The notes below the pieces were generated by a model, which made no database searches, was not told where the DNA came from, and worked only from the letters and a program-made list of their open reading frames with translations. A stretch of 64,000 nt of DNA, taken from assembly GCA_023079485.1 (NCBI GenBank), contig CM041085.1, positions 35,961,121 through 36,025,120 of the forward strand. The letters run 5' to 3'. Below, in pieces: positions 1 through 14,575 of this stretch. Position numbers and translations under genes: made by a program. Origin of the DNA: Archilochus colubris. Taxonomy: Eukaryota > Chordata > Aves > Apodiformes > Trochilidae. Each line of letters opens with the position of its first letter. The first letter of the stretch is position 1.

Positions 1-3000
1 CTTCAAAAGAGTTTAAAAGAAGGAAAGAAAGAGAGAACGGCAAAAAACCTGATATCTTGCTCTTGACAGAACACCCAAAGGGACTGATGTGCACTAGTTG
101 CTGGGTAACCTACAGCTGCTCCAGTAAGAATATCTTATGGAAGCATTCCACTGGCAAGTGATATTTAGGACCATGTCAGGAATAAGACGGACTAAAATCT
201 AAACCCACATACTGAAAAAAATTATGGGGTTTTTTTTTTTTTGTTTTTTGTTTTTTTTTTTTTACAGGACATATTTATGATTCCTTGGATTTTATTAATT
301 TTATAATACTACAATTAAATTGAACTAAAGCAAGACGTGTCAAGAAGTATTTTATTGCCAGAAAAAATACTGCCATGTAAAACCACACAGATTAATTAAC
401 CTCTTTATGATAGTATTCAAATATTTTTAGTGATTAGCTAGATCTGTTATATGACAATAAGTATTGTCTCAGTAGTTGCTACAAGATAGTTCAGAAGCTG
501 AAGAGATGCATTGCAATCAGTGTCAGAACTGTATCTCACTTGGCTAAATACTTTTTGATTAATTAATTTTAAGTCACAAAACTTTTTTTGTACTAAATTT
601 CATATTTGGTTTTTTTCTCCATTCTGCTCAGTATCTCTTTATGAAACTATAGAGGAAATCCTGCCATAAGAATTGAACTTCTAAGTGAAAGTGACTGGTG
701 ATCGAGAGTAAGAAAGCAGATCTATACTAGGAAAATACTTTGCATTCCACTTTTTAAAAGGAATTTTCCTGAAGTAGCTGTCGGTTTCTTCAATACAAAA
801 CACTCCTCATACAACTTGGAAAAAGTTTAAAGTACAAGTGTAATAATTTATTCAGACATTAAACCAATAGATTAAGCTATATTTGCATAATAATAATATT
901 AATGTCAATAATATAGAGAATTGTACAATTCAGTGAGAAGGCTTAAATAGTGGCACCTCAAAACCGTGCATATATAATTCATTTTATACTGTCCCTATAA
1001 TTAATTTGAAAAGGTATGTTTGAAAATAAAAACCCAGGAGGCCAGAATGCTTTTAATGAGATTTAAAACAGTCAAGGAATACATATTAAGAAAGGAGAAA
1101 GTATTTTTAAAAGTACTGGGTTGCAGAAATTATTAATTGCAGGAAGCTATCTCTCTACTGTTCATAATACACAAGCCCATTTACTTCCTTAGGAAGGTTA
1201 TGAAGTAGCAATGCAAAAAGATATCTTGAAATGAGAGTATGCATTTTAGGGATGCTTCTAATGCCTTTCTCTGATAAATGCAGCTGTGTAACATGACTTA
1301 GTTCATATTGCAGTGAGTGAAAATGTGGTGAATGCCATGTTCAATACCAAGTCAGAGGTTTTAGTGACATGCCTCGATTTTTCTCTTAAGCAATGTCACG
1401 TTGTTTTTCAAAAAGTCTTACTAATTGTTACAAAACAGGCTTTATTTATTTTAAAATAGGGGTATTCTCAGTGGTCAAAATAGTTGACAAACTTACATCT
1501 ACTTCTGCAATACTTATGACAGGCTTTCTTCTGCAAATGAAAAAAAAATGTAATTATTATTACTATTAATTAACTTTTCAGTCAATTCTGTATTCCAGTA
1601 CCATTGATTCCTCCATTATTTTCTTCATAATTTTTTCCTTAGCAGTTTTGCTACGTTTTGTGATACATTTCTGTGTATGGTAGTGAAGTGATGCTTGTGT
1701 TTTCTGTTAGGGAGAGAGGTAAATAGTTTCCTTGATATTTTGATACATTCACCTTTTTTAGTATATCTTTAAAGTTCCTTTGACATGTAACTAGATGTCA
1801 TTTGCCTAGTTGCAGGAGCAGTATCTGTTTCATTTGTACTACTAAATTACATGGAGAAAGAACTGACTTCTTTAACTTTTCATATCCAGCTCATATATTT
1901 GACTGACAGTTATACATTTCACTTCAAACTGAATTTCAGGCTTGCTACAGAAGTCGATATAAAGCATCCTATTCATGTTAATGGGCACAGTCTGAGCCCT
2001 GAATGAGAACAAAAACGATTACACTTAAATTCAGTGAATATTAAAACTGTAGATTCGTTGTTGTTACCCAAAGTAGATTTCAGATTCCAGTCATCATACT
2101 GTTTTTTTCAATTCACAGCCCTGGAAATTTTTTAATCTTGTTATTCATAGGAGCAAGGCACTATCACACTCATTCAGGGGTCTGTTTTTCTCATTTCTAG
2201 CAGCGATTGGGATGAAACACTTAAGAAAACTTATGATCAACAGGGTAAATATTTCTTCTATGTTTCTTTCCCTGGTATATCCTCCTGGTTTCCAGCTATC
2301 AGTGGCTTAGCAGCAACCTAACTGAGAAGTTGAATTCAAAGTTTTGCATTTAGGAAGACTGAATTACATTTATGTTTTATTGTGCATTTTATGAGAAAAA
2401 TGCTTCCTTTCATTTTAAACTTATGCCTGATTATTTGTTCTCATATTATTAAAAGGGTTGAAGTATTGTTATGTATTTACTCCTTCTGTACTGTTCATGA
2501 TTTTTAATGTATCCTGTGCAGTCATCAGTTTTTCCAAACACAACAGTTCTAGATTATCCAGTTCTTTCTAGTATGAAAAAATATTCTATGCAGAAGCATA
2601 GAAGCATAGTTCTTGCTGCACTTTTCTTTATCTCCTCAACTTCTTTTAAGCACTCTTTCAAGTCATATGACTACAAATTTTTGCAGCAACCTAGCATTTG
2701 CCATGGTGGAATGAAGTTTTATGACCAGTATTTAATGTTTAGGAATAACTGCAACCATTTTATTTGCATTTTTCATTGTCACCAAATACTGTGCCTGCAT
2801 TTTCAGATAACTGCAAGGGCTTAAAAAACTCTTTCCTGAGTAGTACACTGGTATAATTAGGATTGATTGGTTATTTTTCCTCATGTGTATTACTGTGAAT
2901 TTACCAATAATGCATTTAATCTATCATGCTATCACTCTTTTTAACTATAACAAAGAGCACGGGCTAGCACATACTCCTTTGGAATCTTACCAGTAACTTC

Positions 3001-5152
3001 TCCCCATTTTGGAAGCTGACTGCTCAGTTACATTCCTCATTACTATGCTTCAACAGTTTACTAATTTATGAAGGTATTTTCCTTATCTTTTTATTGTTTG
3101 GGGTTTTTCCATAGGAATCTTTTGGTGGATTTGGGGCTCTAGGCTCATCTGCAATTTCAGACACCTAACTTAGCTAAGTAGTCTTCTTGGGCATCTTCTG
3201 CAGACAACGAGAGAGAAAACTTTCCCAGGGGCAAATTCAAACTATTACCACTTTTAGCAAACAGAGTGTTACAATAGAAAGAGGCCTGCAAATCAGTAAT
3301 GGTAACTCTGCATCCATACTGTATATGAGTGGAGCTTTATTTCTGAGTAGCTGTGATTTGATTTTATATTGAAGAGCCATCAGCAGTTGGAATAGACTGA
3401 GTGTGCTCTTGGAGCACGTCTTTGATTCAGCTTTATCTGAAAGGAACCAGTTCAAGTACTCCAAGATCACTTTATGATATAAGTGAAGATAATCAGGAGG
3501 TTTCCTTTGAAAGCATAATTCTCCGAAGGAATGCAATAATATAGACCTTCCTCTCACTTAATGAACTAGATTCCTATCCAAAATCATCCCCAAAAAGCAC
3601 TTCTGTTTTTTTTTTCACTATATAAAGTGAATTTCAGAGATACTACACTAAGGTTTCACAGGTATGTATACACCATTTTATTAAGTTTTTTAGCAATATG
3701 AACACAAAGACAGAATCATCCTTGTTCGTATACTTGATGGCTGTTGTATGGCTTAGCTTTTGTCTGGCTTTTGATGTTTTTTTGTATCCTTGCAAATAAA
3801 TCATATTTATATGCATACCCATATCCATTAATTTTATGATCAATTTTACCATTTTCAGTGCTGTCACATCTGTCATGTTCTGTTTTGCTGCTGCTGGTGT
3901 CTAGTTAAGTGGTAGGATGCATCCTGTAGTAGATGATGCAGAAATTTTGTAGTTGTATTTTCCTTTAAGGTTAAGTGTTATGTGTAGCTTTGATACAAGT
4001 AGATATTTATTAAGTGTAGCATTTAAATCGATTGAGCATCTGGTATATTTTCTTATACTTAGCATTTACTTAATTGCATTTGCTTTCTTATACATGTAAT
4101 TTCACTCTTCCAATGGCAAGACTCAGTTCCAGTTTGTACCTTGATAACACCTCTCACTGATTTTCTTCCACCACATTTTCAAGTTATTTTTCAGTCTCCC
4201 ACTCATCATCCCATCCACTACTGTGCAAAGATTAAGCAGAGACAAAAAAATTCCCAAATTCAGTCAGGTAATCTCTAGTACTTCTGAAGATCTTACCCTA
4301 GCAAAATAAATAAACAAACAGAAGTACTACTTTATGTTTCTTTTATGCTTGATTCCTTCGAATAAGTATGGTAGCATACTTATTTTTGTACATCCATGAA
4401 TAAGTATGGTAGCATGTACAGGAGCTCACTGAGCTTATGAATAACTTCTGTCCCTCCTACTGCATCCTCTTTATTGTACAAACTTCTGGGGTGTTTTTAT
4501 CTGTGTATTTGTTTTTGATTTCAAGCATGCCTTTATCTACAGAGGAATGTATGATCTCATGGGAAAAAAAAATAATGTGGGGTCTCCAGTTTAAATATTA
4601 GGAGTTGCACCGTAATGATGAAACAGGTACTGTATTTCCTTACATGTAAAAATGGCATTACTTCAATGGTTACAAGACGATATAAATAAATAAAATATTG
4701 TTATCTGGCATTTTTGATTGGAGCATAATTTTTTTTCTGGCACTGCAAGGAGATTTAGCACTCAGAAACTACATTTCTAAAAAATGCAAGGAGGCTAAAG
4801 AAAGAAAAATTCTTTATAATTTCTTTCCTAAATCCTTTTCAATCTTTTGGAAGAAGAAAATGGTCCAAAATGTGAATTAGAATTTATTATAGTACCTAGA
4901 ATGACATGCTTAAAAATATGTGTATATGTTATATTAAGTATGGTTTCATGTTTTCAGGAACTTTTTTTTAATGATTTCTCATTGGATCATTGCTAACAAA
5001 GTAGGAGGCAACTCTGTATTCCCTGGGTATGTAAGCATTAGTAAAGGTTCTTTTTCTCTTACTGTTCTGAAGTACAGGCTGAGATAAGTGCCGTTTAATT
5101 TAAAAACTTCCGTTACTCATACTGAGTTCTTATAAAAATAAATTATGCTTTA
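1..5152. other. Unique AT-rich intronic sequence
   Basis: I see no gene, RNA gene or identifiable transposon here. A T-rich run lies at about 229-263. An 18-bp direct repeat occurs at 4360-4377 and 4398-4415. The open frames, such as 2507-2824, have AT-driven composition with no recognisable domain. Confidence 0.6.
4360..4415. repeat. 18-bp direct repeat, two copies 38 bp apart
   Basis: The string GAATAAGTATGGTAGCAT occurs at 4360-4377 and again at 4398-4415, separated by 20 bp. It is probably a small local duplication. Confidence 0.8.
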
Positions 5153-5660
5153 TAATTGGAAGGTACCTCTTAAAGTTCATCTTGTCCAAACCCCCATGCA
5201 GAAACATTGCAGGTCAAGTTGCCTAGTCAGTTATTTTAATATCTCCCAGGATGGAGATTTTATAACCTCAACAGAAAACCATTTCAATATTTGCCCACCA
5301 TCACAGGGATTTTTTTATTGATTTGCATCAAGTTCAAATGTCCCATGTCATGACTCATGCCCACTGTCCCTTGACCTACTGCAGTGCACTTTAGAGAAGA
5401 GTTTGGCTCCTTCTTCTTTTGTATTAAGTAGCTGAAGGCAGCAGCAAAATTCTCCTTTAAGTTTTCCTTCCTAAGGCAGAGCCCAAGTTCTGTCACTCTC
5501 ATGTCATGTGTCTCAGTCCCCTGACTGTCTCGGTGGCCTTTTGCTAGACACCAGTGTCTTATAGTGGAGATCCCAAAGATGGACACAGTGTTCTAGACGT
5601 GGTCTCTGAAGTACAGCATAGAGAGGAGGAGTAACTTGTTTGACCTGCTGGCTACACAGC
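5153..5660 (-). mobile_element. Ancient CR1 LINE fragment, antisense
   Basis: On the + strand this shows the reverse complement of a CR1 3' end. It runs from AATTGGAAGGTACCTCTTAA, through a diverged GTCCAAACCCCC motif, to segments equivalent to CR1 ORF2 (TCTCGGTGGCCTTTTGCTAG, then ACACAGTGTTCTAGACGTGG, then GACCTGCTGGC). It is heavily diverged and indel-ridden, so it is an old copy. The ATTCTATG tail is barely recognisable. The right end is uncertain by up to about 200 bp. Confidence 0.8.
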
Positions 5661-8600
5661 TTCCTTTGTCATTCGTTTTCCTCTTCTACTGAAGGTTGAA
5701 CCCACATTTTCCTGAGTTTTCTTTTTACTGCTAACATTCTTGTTCAAACTTCTCACTCGTGTCACCTCCAGGTGAGCTTTGGTTTCCTGAACTGCAATTC
5801 TTCACACTCTATACTTGTCATGAGTAGTCCATCTTTGCTTCCATCTTCTGTATACTTTGATGTTTGAGCTCAGACAAGAATTTTACATTCATCTGTGTGT
5901 TGTCCTGCCATGTTTGTGTGACTTTGAAGAGGAGGAAATGCTTTGAAGTGGTCATCCATCTCTTTTGGCCCCCTTTATCCTGCAGGGCAGTTTTCCATTG
6001 TGCTGTACTCTTACTAAAATTTTTGATCCATCTTTGATGGCACACAGATTCTTTAAAAGTAGATTGGCATACCTCATGAGAAAGAGTATGCCATCAGTGT
6101 GAACTGTCAGCTTGTACAAGGTAAACATGTTGTAGGCAAAAATTGTAGTTTGCAAATCTCTAACTTGTGGAAGATAATCCAGATTGTGAAGGGTAAAATG
6201 AAAAATTGAAAAAAATTAATTTTAAAATATTCAAAATCACACAGACTATTGGAAAATGTATTATTTTCATCTAATAGTAAAAGAGAGTCTTGTGAAAATC
6301 ACACTTTCTGAAAGCTACTGATAAATCTGACTGTTCTAACAGAATGAAAATACGATGCTAAAATTTTTTTTTTGCTAATTAGTACTTTTGGTTAGTGTTA
6401 AAATGTAGTTAGTGTTAAATGTATTATTACATTCATTATTTGATATGTTTTCAATAAGATAATCAAATGATTCTGCAATCATTTGATTATTCAATCATTT
6501 GAACCTCCCTTTTTTTTTTGCAACAACAGTACATTATGAGTTCCATGCATTAATTATGCACCTTATGAATAAATATTTACTATCTAAAAACATGTTTTTA
6601 ATTTCAATATTTCACTGACTGTCCCACTGTTCATTGCAGCAGGAAAAACAGAAGCTTCCAGTCCATCTTTATATATACTATTCACAAATATAAATACCTC
6701 CAGTGTAATAATTTTTATTCATCATCTTTTTGACGTAATCAATCATGGCTTTTTAACTCCTGAGATGTTTTTCTAAATCCTAAACTAGCCTCACTGTTTC
6801 ACTATCTCTGAACTCTGTTTAATCCTGAATTTTCTTTTAAGGGGAAGTGATCTTCCCTTCCTACAATATTCCAGATGATTTGCATTACTGTTTTTTTTTC
6901 TGTATTTTTTCTATTCCACATTTTCTAAATTATGACTTTTTTTTTTTTTTTAACTGCTGAGCCACAGTTCCCTAGTGAACAGTATTTTTTATTAATTTCT
7001 GAATGATTGATGAGTTGGCCTTTTTCTTGAGGTCATTTAGCCAATTTGCTGGAGTATTTCTCTTTTTGACCTGCACGGCTTGCTTTGCATTTAATAATAC
7101 TCATTACATTTTAGGTCATGTGTCCATTCAGCTACTTAGGCCATAAGCAAGATGCGGGTTATTTGTTAGCATTTTGTCCTGTTCATTTTCTCAATTTTTG
7201 TAGGAATTCAGTAGGTGAGGGTTTTCCTTTATTTGGAATTTATGTAGAAGTCCATTATGAATTAAACAGACTGGACTGCTGAATTCAGCTCATGCATCTG
7301 AAAGTCCATTTACATGCAAATTGAAATAGTGCTTTTCCATACAGAGAAAACCAGTTTATATTGGAAACCAAGTCTTTACTCAATTCATACCATATTTTTC
7401 AGTTTTATATAACATTTTATAATCTTTCCAAAGCAGTAATTTTCTTTAGCACCTGTTTTTATTATGTATTTGTTATTACTGATAGGATCATCATCAAAGC
7501 ATGTCTAGAATCTTTTGGGGGAATAAAACCCCATATAGTTTAGGTTACGTGGATTTTGAGTTTGTATTTCTGAGAAATACAAAAAAAAGAATGGAACAAT
7601 TGTAAAAGTGCAATTCTATAACCTCATTATTCTCAGTTGCTGCAATAAGCAATGAAAAAGTGATTTATTAGTTTTTAACCTATATCTCACAGGTATCTTT
7701 CCTACAGTAATGAATACAGACCATCATTTACTGTCTAAATCAGCCTCGTCAGAGAAAAACTCTCCAATACTATTTAAAAGTCAAAATAAACTGATGTATT
7801 CTTTTGCGGGCTGTGATCAAGAAATCATGGATGGCTGTTTTCTTTCTTACAGCTTCTTACTGAATTTGAATAAGACACAAAGCTATCTAGGCTGAAGTAC
7901 CTTTTTATTAAAAATATATAGTTGACTTACTGCTTAAATCACTATCTACCTAAAAAAGTGATAGGCCATTTATAGTCTGATTACTTTTTATATAAAAGTT
8001 TCTTTTATGATATCTGGAGTTTGTGTTTATATTTATTGTATCAAATATTAAACCTAAGCTTATCTGCAGAATATTTGAAAACAGTAGCAATGCCAATATA
8101 ACTTTGCATATTTTCTTTGAGATATCAGACTGCAGTGGCATGGAACTTTATGGCCCATAATAAAAGAAGCAAAACCTAATAAGAAGACCTGGATACGTAT
8201 TTGAAAGTTGGCATATATTTAGGAAAGAAATTACCAGGCGCCATTGCTCAGATACCCAACTAAATTAGCAGATTAAAATGTATTTTGCTCTGAGGAAGAA
8301 TTGTAATAAACTCCCAACTTTAACTTCAGTAGAAAGCTAATTTTAAAATTTTTTTTTCCAATCTATATCTGTTGTATTTCTTAATTCTATACCCAAATCT
8401 GATATACTGAACTTAAACTTATCTCTTTCTCTTCAGTGGTACATGTGCCCTCTGTTTTTGAGGGGTTTTGCCACAAAATATGTGGATTAAACTCATGATT
8501 TCTAAATATAAACTATTTTCATTGGAGTCAGCAAGATTAATGCCTACATTTTCCAGGGTACTTCACTAGATATTCAGGGTATTTCACTAGATACACTACA

Positions 8601-11600
8601 TAATGAGTGAAGTCATTGAGGATGATTAGGAGGATATGTGCATTACTTCACATTTCTAGACTACTGAAAGACAGTAGGGACTTTCTTGTAAATAGATTCA
8701 CTGAGAAAATCCAGCTATGTATTCCTGTACAGCAGAAATTGAATCATCTCAATTTTAAAAGGCAAGCGAGTAAACGAATAAATACCAAAGTCTCTTTTTT
8801 TAAGCTTTTGACTCTAAAGCATTTATCATTCTTTTAATCTGTTTTTCTGTTAAAAATCAATTGTCATTAAATTAATATGGAACCACTTGTATTTCACCTA
8901 GGCAAAGGGTGCAACTTCATACATCTTACATAATTGATAAAACATATACACAACCTATTGAACATCCTGCTAGTACTCTATGGGTTTTCTGAGGGTAACA
9001 TTAAAAGAAATATATTTTATTTCAATCGTGAAAGCTGGAAAGCTCTGCTAAAATTGCTGTCATGACAAAGGTAGATAAAAAAGGTTGTAGAATAATTTCT
9101 GAAACGAGAACTATTAAATACATCGAAATGCAAGTGAAGGAAATAAATTTAAGAGCAGAATAACAGGTAACAAAAGGACTGAATAGTATATTTGTTTCTT
9201 GAGAATATTCTGAGTGAAATCAATTAATTAATTTGAAGATATGAAGCTGCAACAGGGTTATAGGCCTAGGATTAAGAAAGTATAATGTTTTACAAGAAGT
9301 GTCGTGGCTTTGCGTATTGGTTTGTATTTCTACATTTCAGTTTACTAGTCTTTGAGAAAGCTGATCTGATCTGAATGGGCAAAGTAGAAGTAGATGAGAC
9401 AAACATATTGAGGACAGAAGATCTGAAAAGTTTCATGGGGAACAGCAGGGAGAGTGAAAATGGATTAGCAGAAAGCAAGAAAAGGGGTTTGTCGGAAATG
9501 GAAGGTTTAAAAGTACCTTTTAAAAAGCAAGGAAAAAAAGGAAAAAGAAATAGGAAATAGATTCCTGCAAAAGTCCACTCAGGAGAAAGGGGCTGAGAAT
9601 GAAGGTCATCTGAGCTTTTCTAGGGATGACCTCAATTCTTGTCTTGGGCCTTAAGTGCAGTAGACATAGGTTTAATACAGAGAAGTGGAAGAAATAAGAT
9701 AAACCTTTACTAATGAGTTATTCCACTCAAGAATTTACTGGTTGTCTCTCAGCCAAGGTAAATGGGCATATGTTCATTATATTCTGATTGTTATATTATT
9801 CCTAACATTAGAATATTTGATGAAAGAAACTCCATTGAAGTGCTTATACTAAAGCTCATTTTATTTTTAAAATCAACTATATAAATATTTGAGGCTGCAG
9901 GATGTCGTTCTGTATTGAAAACTAATTATACTGGTTTTACTTTTAAAGTAATGATTGAACTTGCTGAGAAATAGCAAAGATTTGCATATTTACATAATGC
10001 TAGTGACTAGCGAGAAAATTGCCTACTCATCTGTTACCTTTGACAAAGGAAGACTTATTTTTACATGCTTATATATATATGTTTATAATGTATGTGTGTT
10101 CATATGTAGAAACGTGTATATATTTTGTTCACTGTTTTGCCAATTCAATATCAAGGCTATGTATATTTCCTATTTCAAAGCATCTTTCATATAAAGTAGA
10201 AATACCTCTTGACAGCATCAAAATAATCTTCTCTTCTGAAAAGTGATTATATAAAACTATCAATTCCAGATTTGGTAGATCTATTTCTATTGTGGCATTT
10301 GAGTCATATCTGATACTAGTGACAAAAATATTTTTAATTTAGTTACCTAGCTTCAGTTACAGCAACAGGAACTACACAAAATAAAAAAGGCTGAATAACT
10401 TTAGTCAGCATATGTCTTGAAAATGCTATGTGGTTGTGGAGTGGTGATTGATGAAGTACAAAAAATTATGGAACTCTGGATCATATTTTTTCCTCTGGCA
10501 AATTTTATAATCTAGGAAACAGAAATAATTACCCAAGAAAAATGTGACAGTTTTGAGAATACTTTTATGTGAATGTCTAATTTATTTTTTATTTCTCTAA
10601 CTGCTTTCTGGATATAATCTCCAATCTGGATTAGAGTCTCCATTTTATGGAGGAAGATGGAACACATTTCTATATATCAGAAGTAAGACAGTGAAGGTTG
10701 CCAATGCTTGAGGATCATTACTCAAATGATAATTTTGAGTAACAGTTGCAAGAGTTCACAGGACCGTCCTTGCTGAAGTTCACAGGATGAACCATAAACT
10801 TTGGACATCCTTTGAAAGCAGCCTCACTTGAACACTGTGAGCATGAAGAATCCCAACATGAAAATATTAGGAAGTATCATCTCCTTCTTCTAGAGCAAAC
10901 AGGTACTCTGTCAGGTCAGGGAGAGGCAGAAGCTTAAGATGCATGAGTGTAGGGAACCAGTGGGAAAGGCTGTTCCAAAAGTTTTGTAGGTGCTGAGGAC
11001 TGTGCTGCTTGAGGTCTGCTATAGTTTGACTACTCCTTTCTTTACATTGCATATCACAGCATATATTCATGGCACAAGGTGTTAGAGTTTATGCAATGTA
11101 TTTGCATATTGTCTGGAGCTGTTCTTCTGTTTGACTGGAAAAGTAAATAGCTGCTGTAAAAATACAGTAAGTGTTCCCCATGTGATATTCTTAAAGGACA
11201 CATTTGATTCCACTGAATCTTCACTCCATTATGCAGGGTTTTCTGATGGTGCTTGGATGGCATTTTATATGAAGACTTTATGATCACATGTTTTGAACTG
11301 GTCTTTCAGTGGGGTGGAAATAATTCACATATGGATATTTCTAGTTTTGTCTTGATCTGTGCAGTGTTCATTAAAAAGTAATGCTCAGAAGTTCTTTGGT
11401 AATGACTATGTATCTTTTCCTCCATTGACTGGATGAGTTGATGAGTAGACTCAAAACTGTATTTTTTTGAGTTTCTACTCAAGATGCACAGCACGGTACT
11501 GCTTTTTCCCTTTGCTGAGGTGAAACTCTGTTTCCAGTGTATAAACAGCTAAATGTTAGAATCCTATAAATTAGATCAGACCAAAGGTTTCCTCTGAGAA

Positions 11601-14243
11601 AGTGCTCCTGAATGATCCAATTCTCAGAGCACTGATCAGCCTTAACTCAAATTCAAGGAGTTTATTACTTTTGGGGTGGTAAAGTGGTTGAAATAGATAA
11701 TTTAAGAGCATGATAGCTGTCTAGATAAGAGTACTGAGGAAGAGGTGCAAAAAGGAACAAATACATTTCAGATTGTCTAAACTTGTCTGTAAACCTACTG
11801 ATTGGCTTAAAAAGATGTGGAAACATTTTTGAAGCAGTATCGTAATAAAAAGTAGTGCTACCATATGACTTAAGATCCATAGTTTATTAATTATCTGTAG
11901 TCCAATATATAGTAAACAAATCTTGTAAATAAAAAGATGAGTTCCTAGGTGCTTTTTCCAAAGTTGTTATTGTATACTCTATAATTTTATATTCTCTTTG
12001 ATGTTGAATTTTCCCCTGTAACTATCTCTAAAAATAATGCTATTACCTAAAAAGTTCTTTTTGATGGGAATTTAATGAAGCATTTCACTAACAGGACATC
12101 TCCTACTGATGCTGTGTTTACAGAAGCACTGTATAACTCTCAAAGCAGGACCAGGGGGAAAATATTTAAAATCTAGCTGACAAAGTCAACTCAGTTTTCA
12201 ATTACGCATGAAGTTTGACCAGGGAAAGAGACTGCCCACAGAACCTTTAAAGAGGAGAGCAACCCGTTAATGTGTTCCCTTTTTTCAGACTGCCTTATAT
12301 TTGACCAGCCTTAATGAATATGGTATTGTGGTGTCAATGACACTTTACTGCCTTATTTAAAGATCCAAGCATATTTCTGAAGTGTTGTTTTTTATTATTC
12401 AGATTTGCAGAAGTTTTCTTAAATAATTAATTTTACCAGAAAAAAAAACTTTATTTTTTCTCAATAGTATTTTGTGTAATCATCGTCACAACAAATTTTT
12501 GAATCACAGCAAATTCCCACTATAGTTCTATCCAGTTTCCTGGTAACCCACTGAGATTCCCAGCGTTCCATCTTCCACATCTCTAAGACACCTATGTAAC
12601 ATGGAACGAAGATAACTGAAACAGTACAACTATATTCATTGCTCCAAGAGTAGGGACTTGAAGTTGTCAAGGTCCACAGTTGCTTGTTGGCTATGCTCTT
12701 TGTTAGGAATGTTAATTTTATTTAGTAGCTAGGACAAACTGCTGTTAAACAACGTTCTTATGGGTGAATAATGTATTTTTGTAACACAGAAAACATTAAA
12801 ATTTCTTACAAGTAGGAAACATATCTAGTTCTGACAAAATAAGTGCTAATTCTATTGATGTTCCCATCTCAGTCTCCTTATACCAGGATTCTATTCCAAG
12901 CAGTACAAATTCCTTCATATTCGCTCCCATTAAATTTGTCAAACATTCTTTTACTCTGAAATTTCAGATAAGACATGCTAAGAAACACCATCCATTCCTA
13001 ATGAAACTTGAGGCAAATTTCAATTTACCTACCTTTGGTAGCTGGAAAATTGGTAGCAGAGATGAATTGGTGGCACCAACTGCCTGGACTGCCCAGTGTT
13101 TACAGATAATCTTGATGAAGTTTGTATGGTTCACTTCACATCCCACACTTCCTTTTGCTCTCCACGAGAGAAAAGATTTTAGCATTTAAGCTTTCATTTT
13201 TCTGTCATTTTGTCTAAAGTAAAGAAATTCTTTTAATCATCTACCACGACTCTACTTCTCCTGGATCTATCTGTCTGAGTTTTAAGGGGCAGTGTGATTG
13301 CATGTTCGCATGATTTAAAGGGTCTTTTGTCATGCAGTGAGTTCCTTTATAATGGATCAAAACATTAATGCATGTAAATGAAGAGACAGATGCCCTCAGA
13401 ATACTTCTCTAGCTCTGAAATGTGTTTGGTGATAACAAAGGTTGTTGGAAATCTATCATATACCCCTTAGGAAATTGATTTTCCAATATGGCAAACTACA
13501 TTAATTTGTGTTTTTAACCATTTCTTTTTATTATCAAAGCAATTAAAATCAGACTAAATTATTTTAAGCAAACAACTTTATTTTAAGTGCATCTGTTTAT
13601 GCTTGGAATAGAGCACAGATGCACTGTAATGTCATGAAGCACAATAAAAACTCCTCCGGGTTTTATGGATGGCAGAACTTAGCAATTCAGGTACATTTGC
13701 CATCATGTCCTGAAAGTAGAAGAGAAGTTTTAGGGTTGAATTTTAAAACTTTGAATTAGTTTTTACTACTGAAACTTCACTTACATTTACAAGTATTCTA
13801 GCTCTGTCTTTCACTGAGTTAATCTCTCTTCTTTTGCTTATCTTGAGAGATACTTGAAATCCTTGAATGTGATATTGTGGCAGTTTCTGGCACAGAGTTC
13901 CACAGAGAATAGTTATGATACATGTATCCTGTACCAAAGACCTTCTGCTGTATGCAACAGGTCCACAGCCTTTGGCTTTCATTTTCCTTGCTTAATTTAA
14001 GCAGATGGTGATATATAATATTAGACAACTGCAAGATAACATTTGTTTTCTGACTAGATAAAAGAATAAATATAGCCAAATAATCTTCTAAAAAGAGATG
14101 CAAAGTTAAAATTAAATTGTGAGGTTTAAAATGAATTTTTCTATAGTGAAGAGAAAAAATAATATTTTCATTTAGAAACTCGTCTTATTTTCACTGTCAA
14201 TTAATTATGTTTATATATTTTTAATGACTGTTAAAAATTATTG
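5661..14243. other. AT-rich intronic sequence without recognised genes
   Basis: Apart from the hairpin at 6459-6490 and a small imperfect tandem duplication near 8556-8600 (two copies of CAGGGTA-TTCACTAGATA), I recognise nothing. Some parts (about 6750-7210) may be very old decayed repeats, but I cannot assign them. The open frames here are short and lack known domains. Confidence 0.5.
6459..6490. repeat. Perfect 14-bp inverted repeat (hairpin)
   Basis: The left arm ATAATCAAATGATT (6459-6472) and right arm AATCATTTGATTAT (6477-6490) are exact reverse complements with a 4-nt CTGC loop. A further partial copy, CAATCATTTGAA, follows at about 6492. It lies in AT-rich intron with no transposon context. 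Confidence 0.85.
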
Positions 14244-14575
14244 TAGAATCATAGAAAGGGGTTGGAAGGGACCTCTAAAGATCATCATGTCCAACCCCCC
14301 TGCCAGAGCAGGGTCACTTACAATGGGTCACACAGGAACACATCTAGGTGGGTTTTGAATGTCTCCAGGGAAGGAGACTCTACAACCTCCCTGGGCAACC
14401 TCTTCCAATGCTCTGTCACCCTCACAGTGAAAAAATTCTTCCTAATACTTATATAGAACCACATATGCTCCAGTTTATAACCATTGCCCCTTGTCCAATT
14501 GTTGGTGACCCCTGAGAAAAGCTTGGCTCCGTCCTCCTGGCACTCACCCCTTACATATTTGTGCAAAGACAATTC
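14244..14575 (-). mobile_element. CR1 LINE 3' fragment, antisense
   Basis: The + strand starts with TAGAATCATAGAA, the reverse complement of a CR1 ATTCTATG tail, then GGTTGGAAGGGACCTCTAAA. Read on the minus strand, the C-terminal part of CR1 ORF2 is visible with the motifs YVRGECQEDGAKLFSGV, RKNFFTVRVTEHWKRLPREV and ESPSLETFK. It is 5'-truncated, the normal state of CR1 copies, and moderately diverged. Confidence 0.93.

Noticed and set aside
13819..14103. Minus-strand WNSVPETATI-like frame as a CR1/L2 remnant
   Set aside because: The resemblance to the LINE HWN.LP motif is limited to a few residues, and the surrounding DNA does not follow CR1 order.
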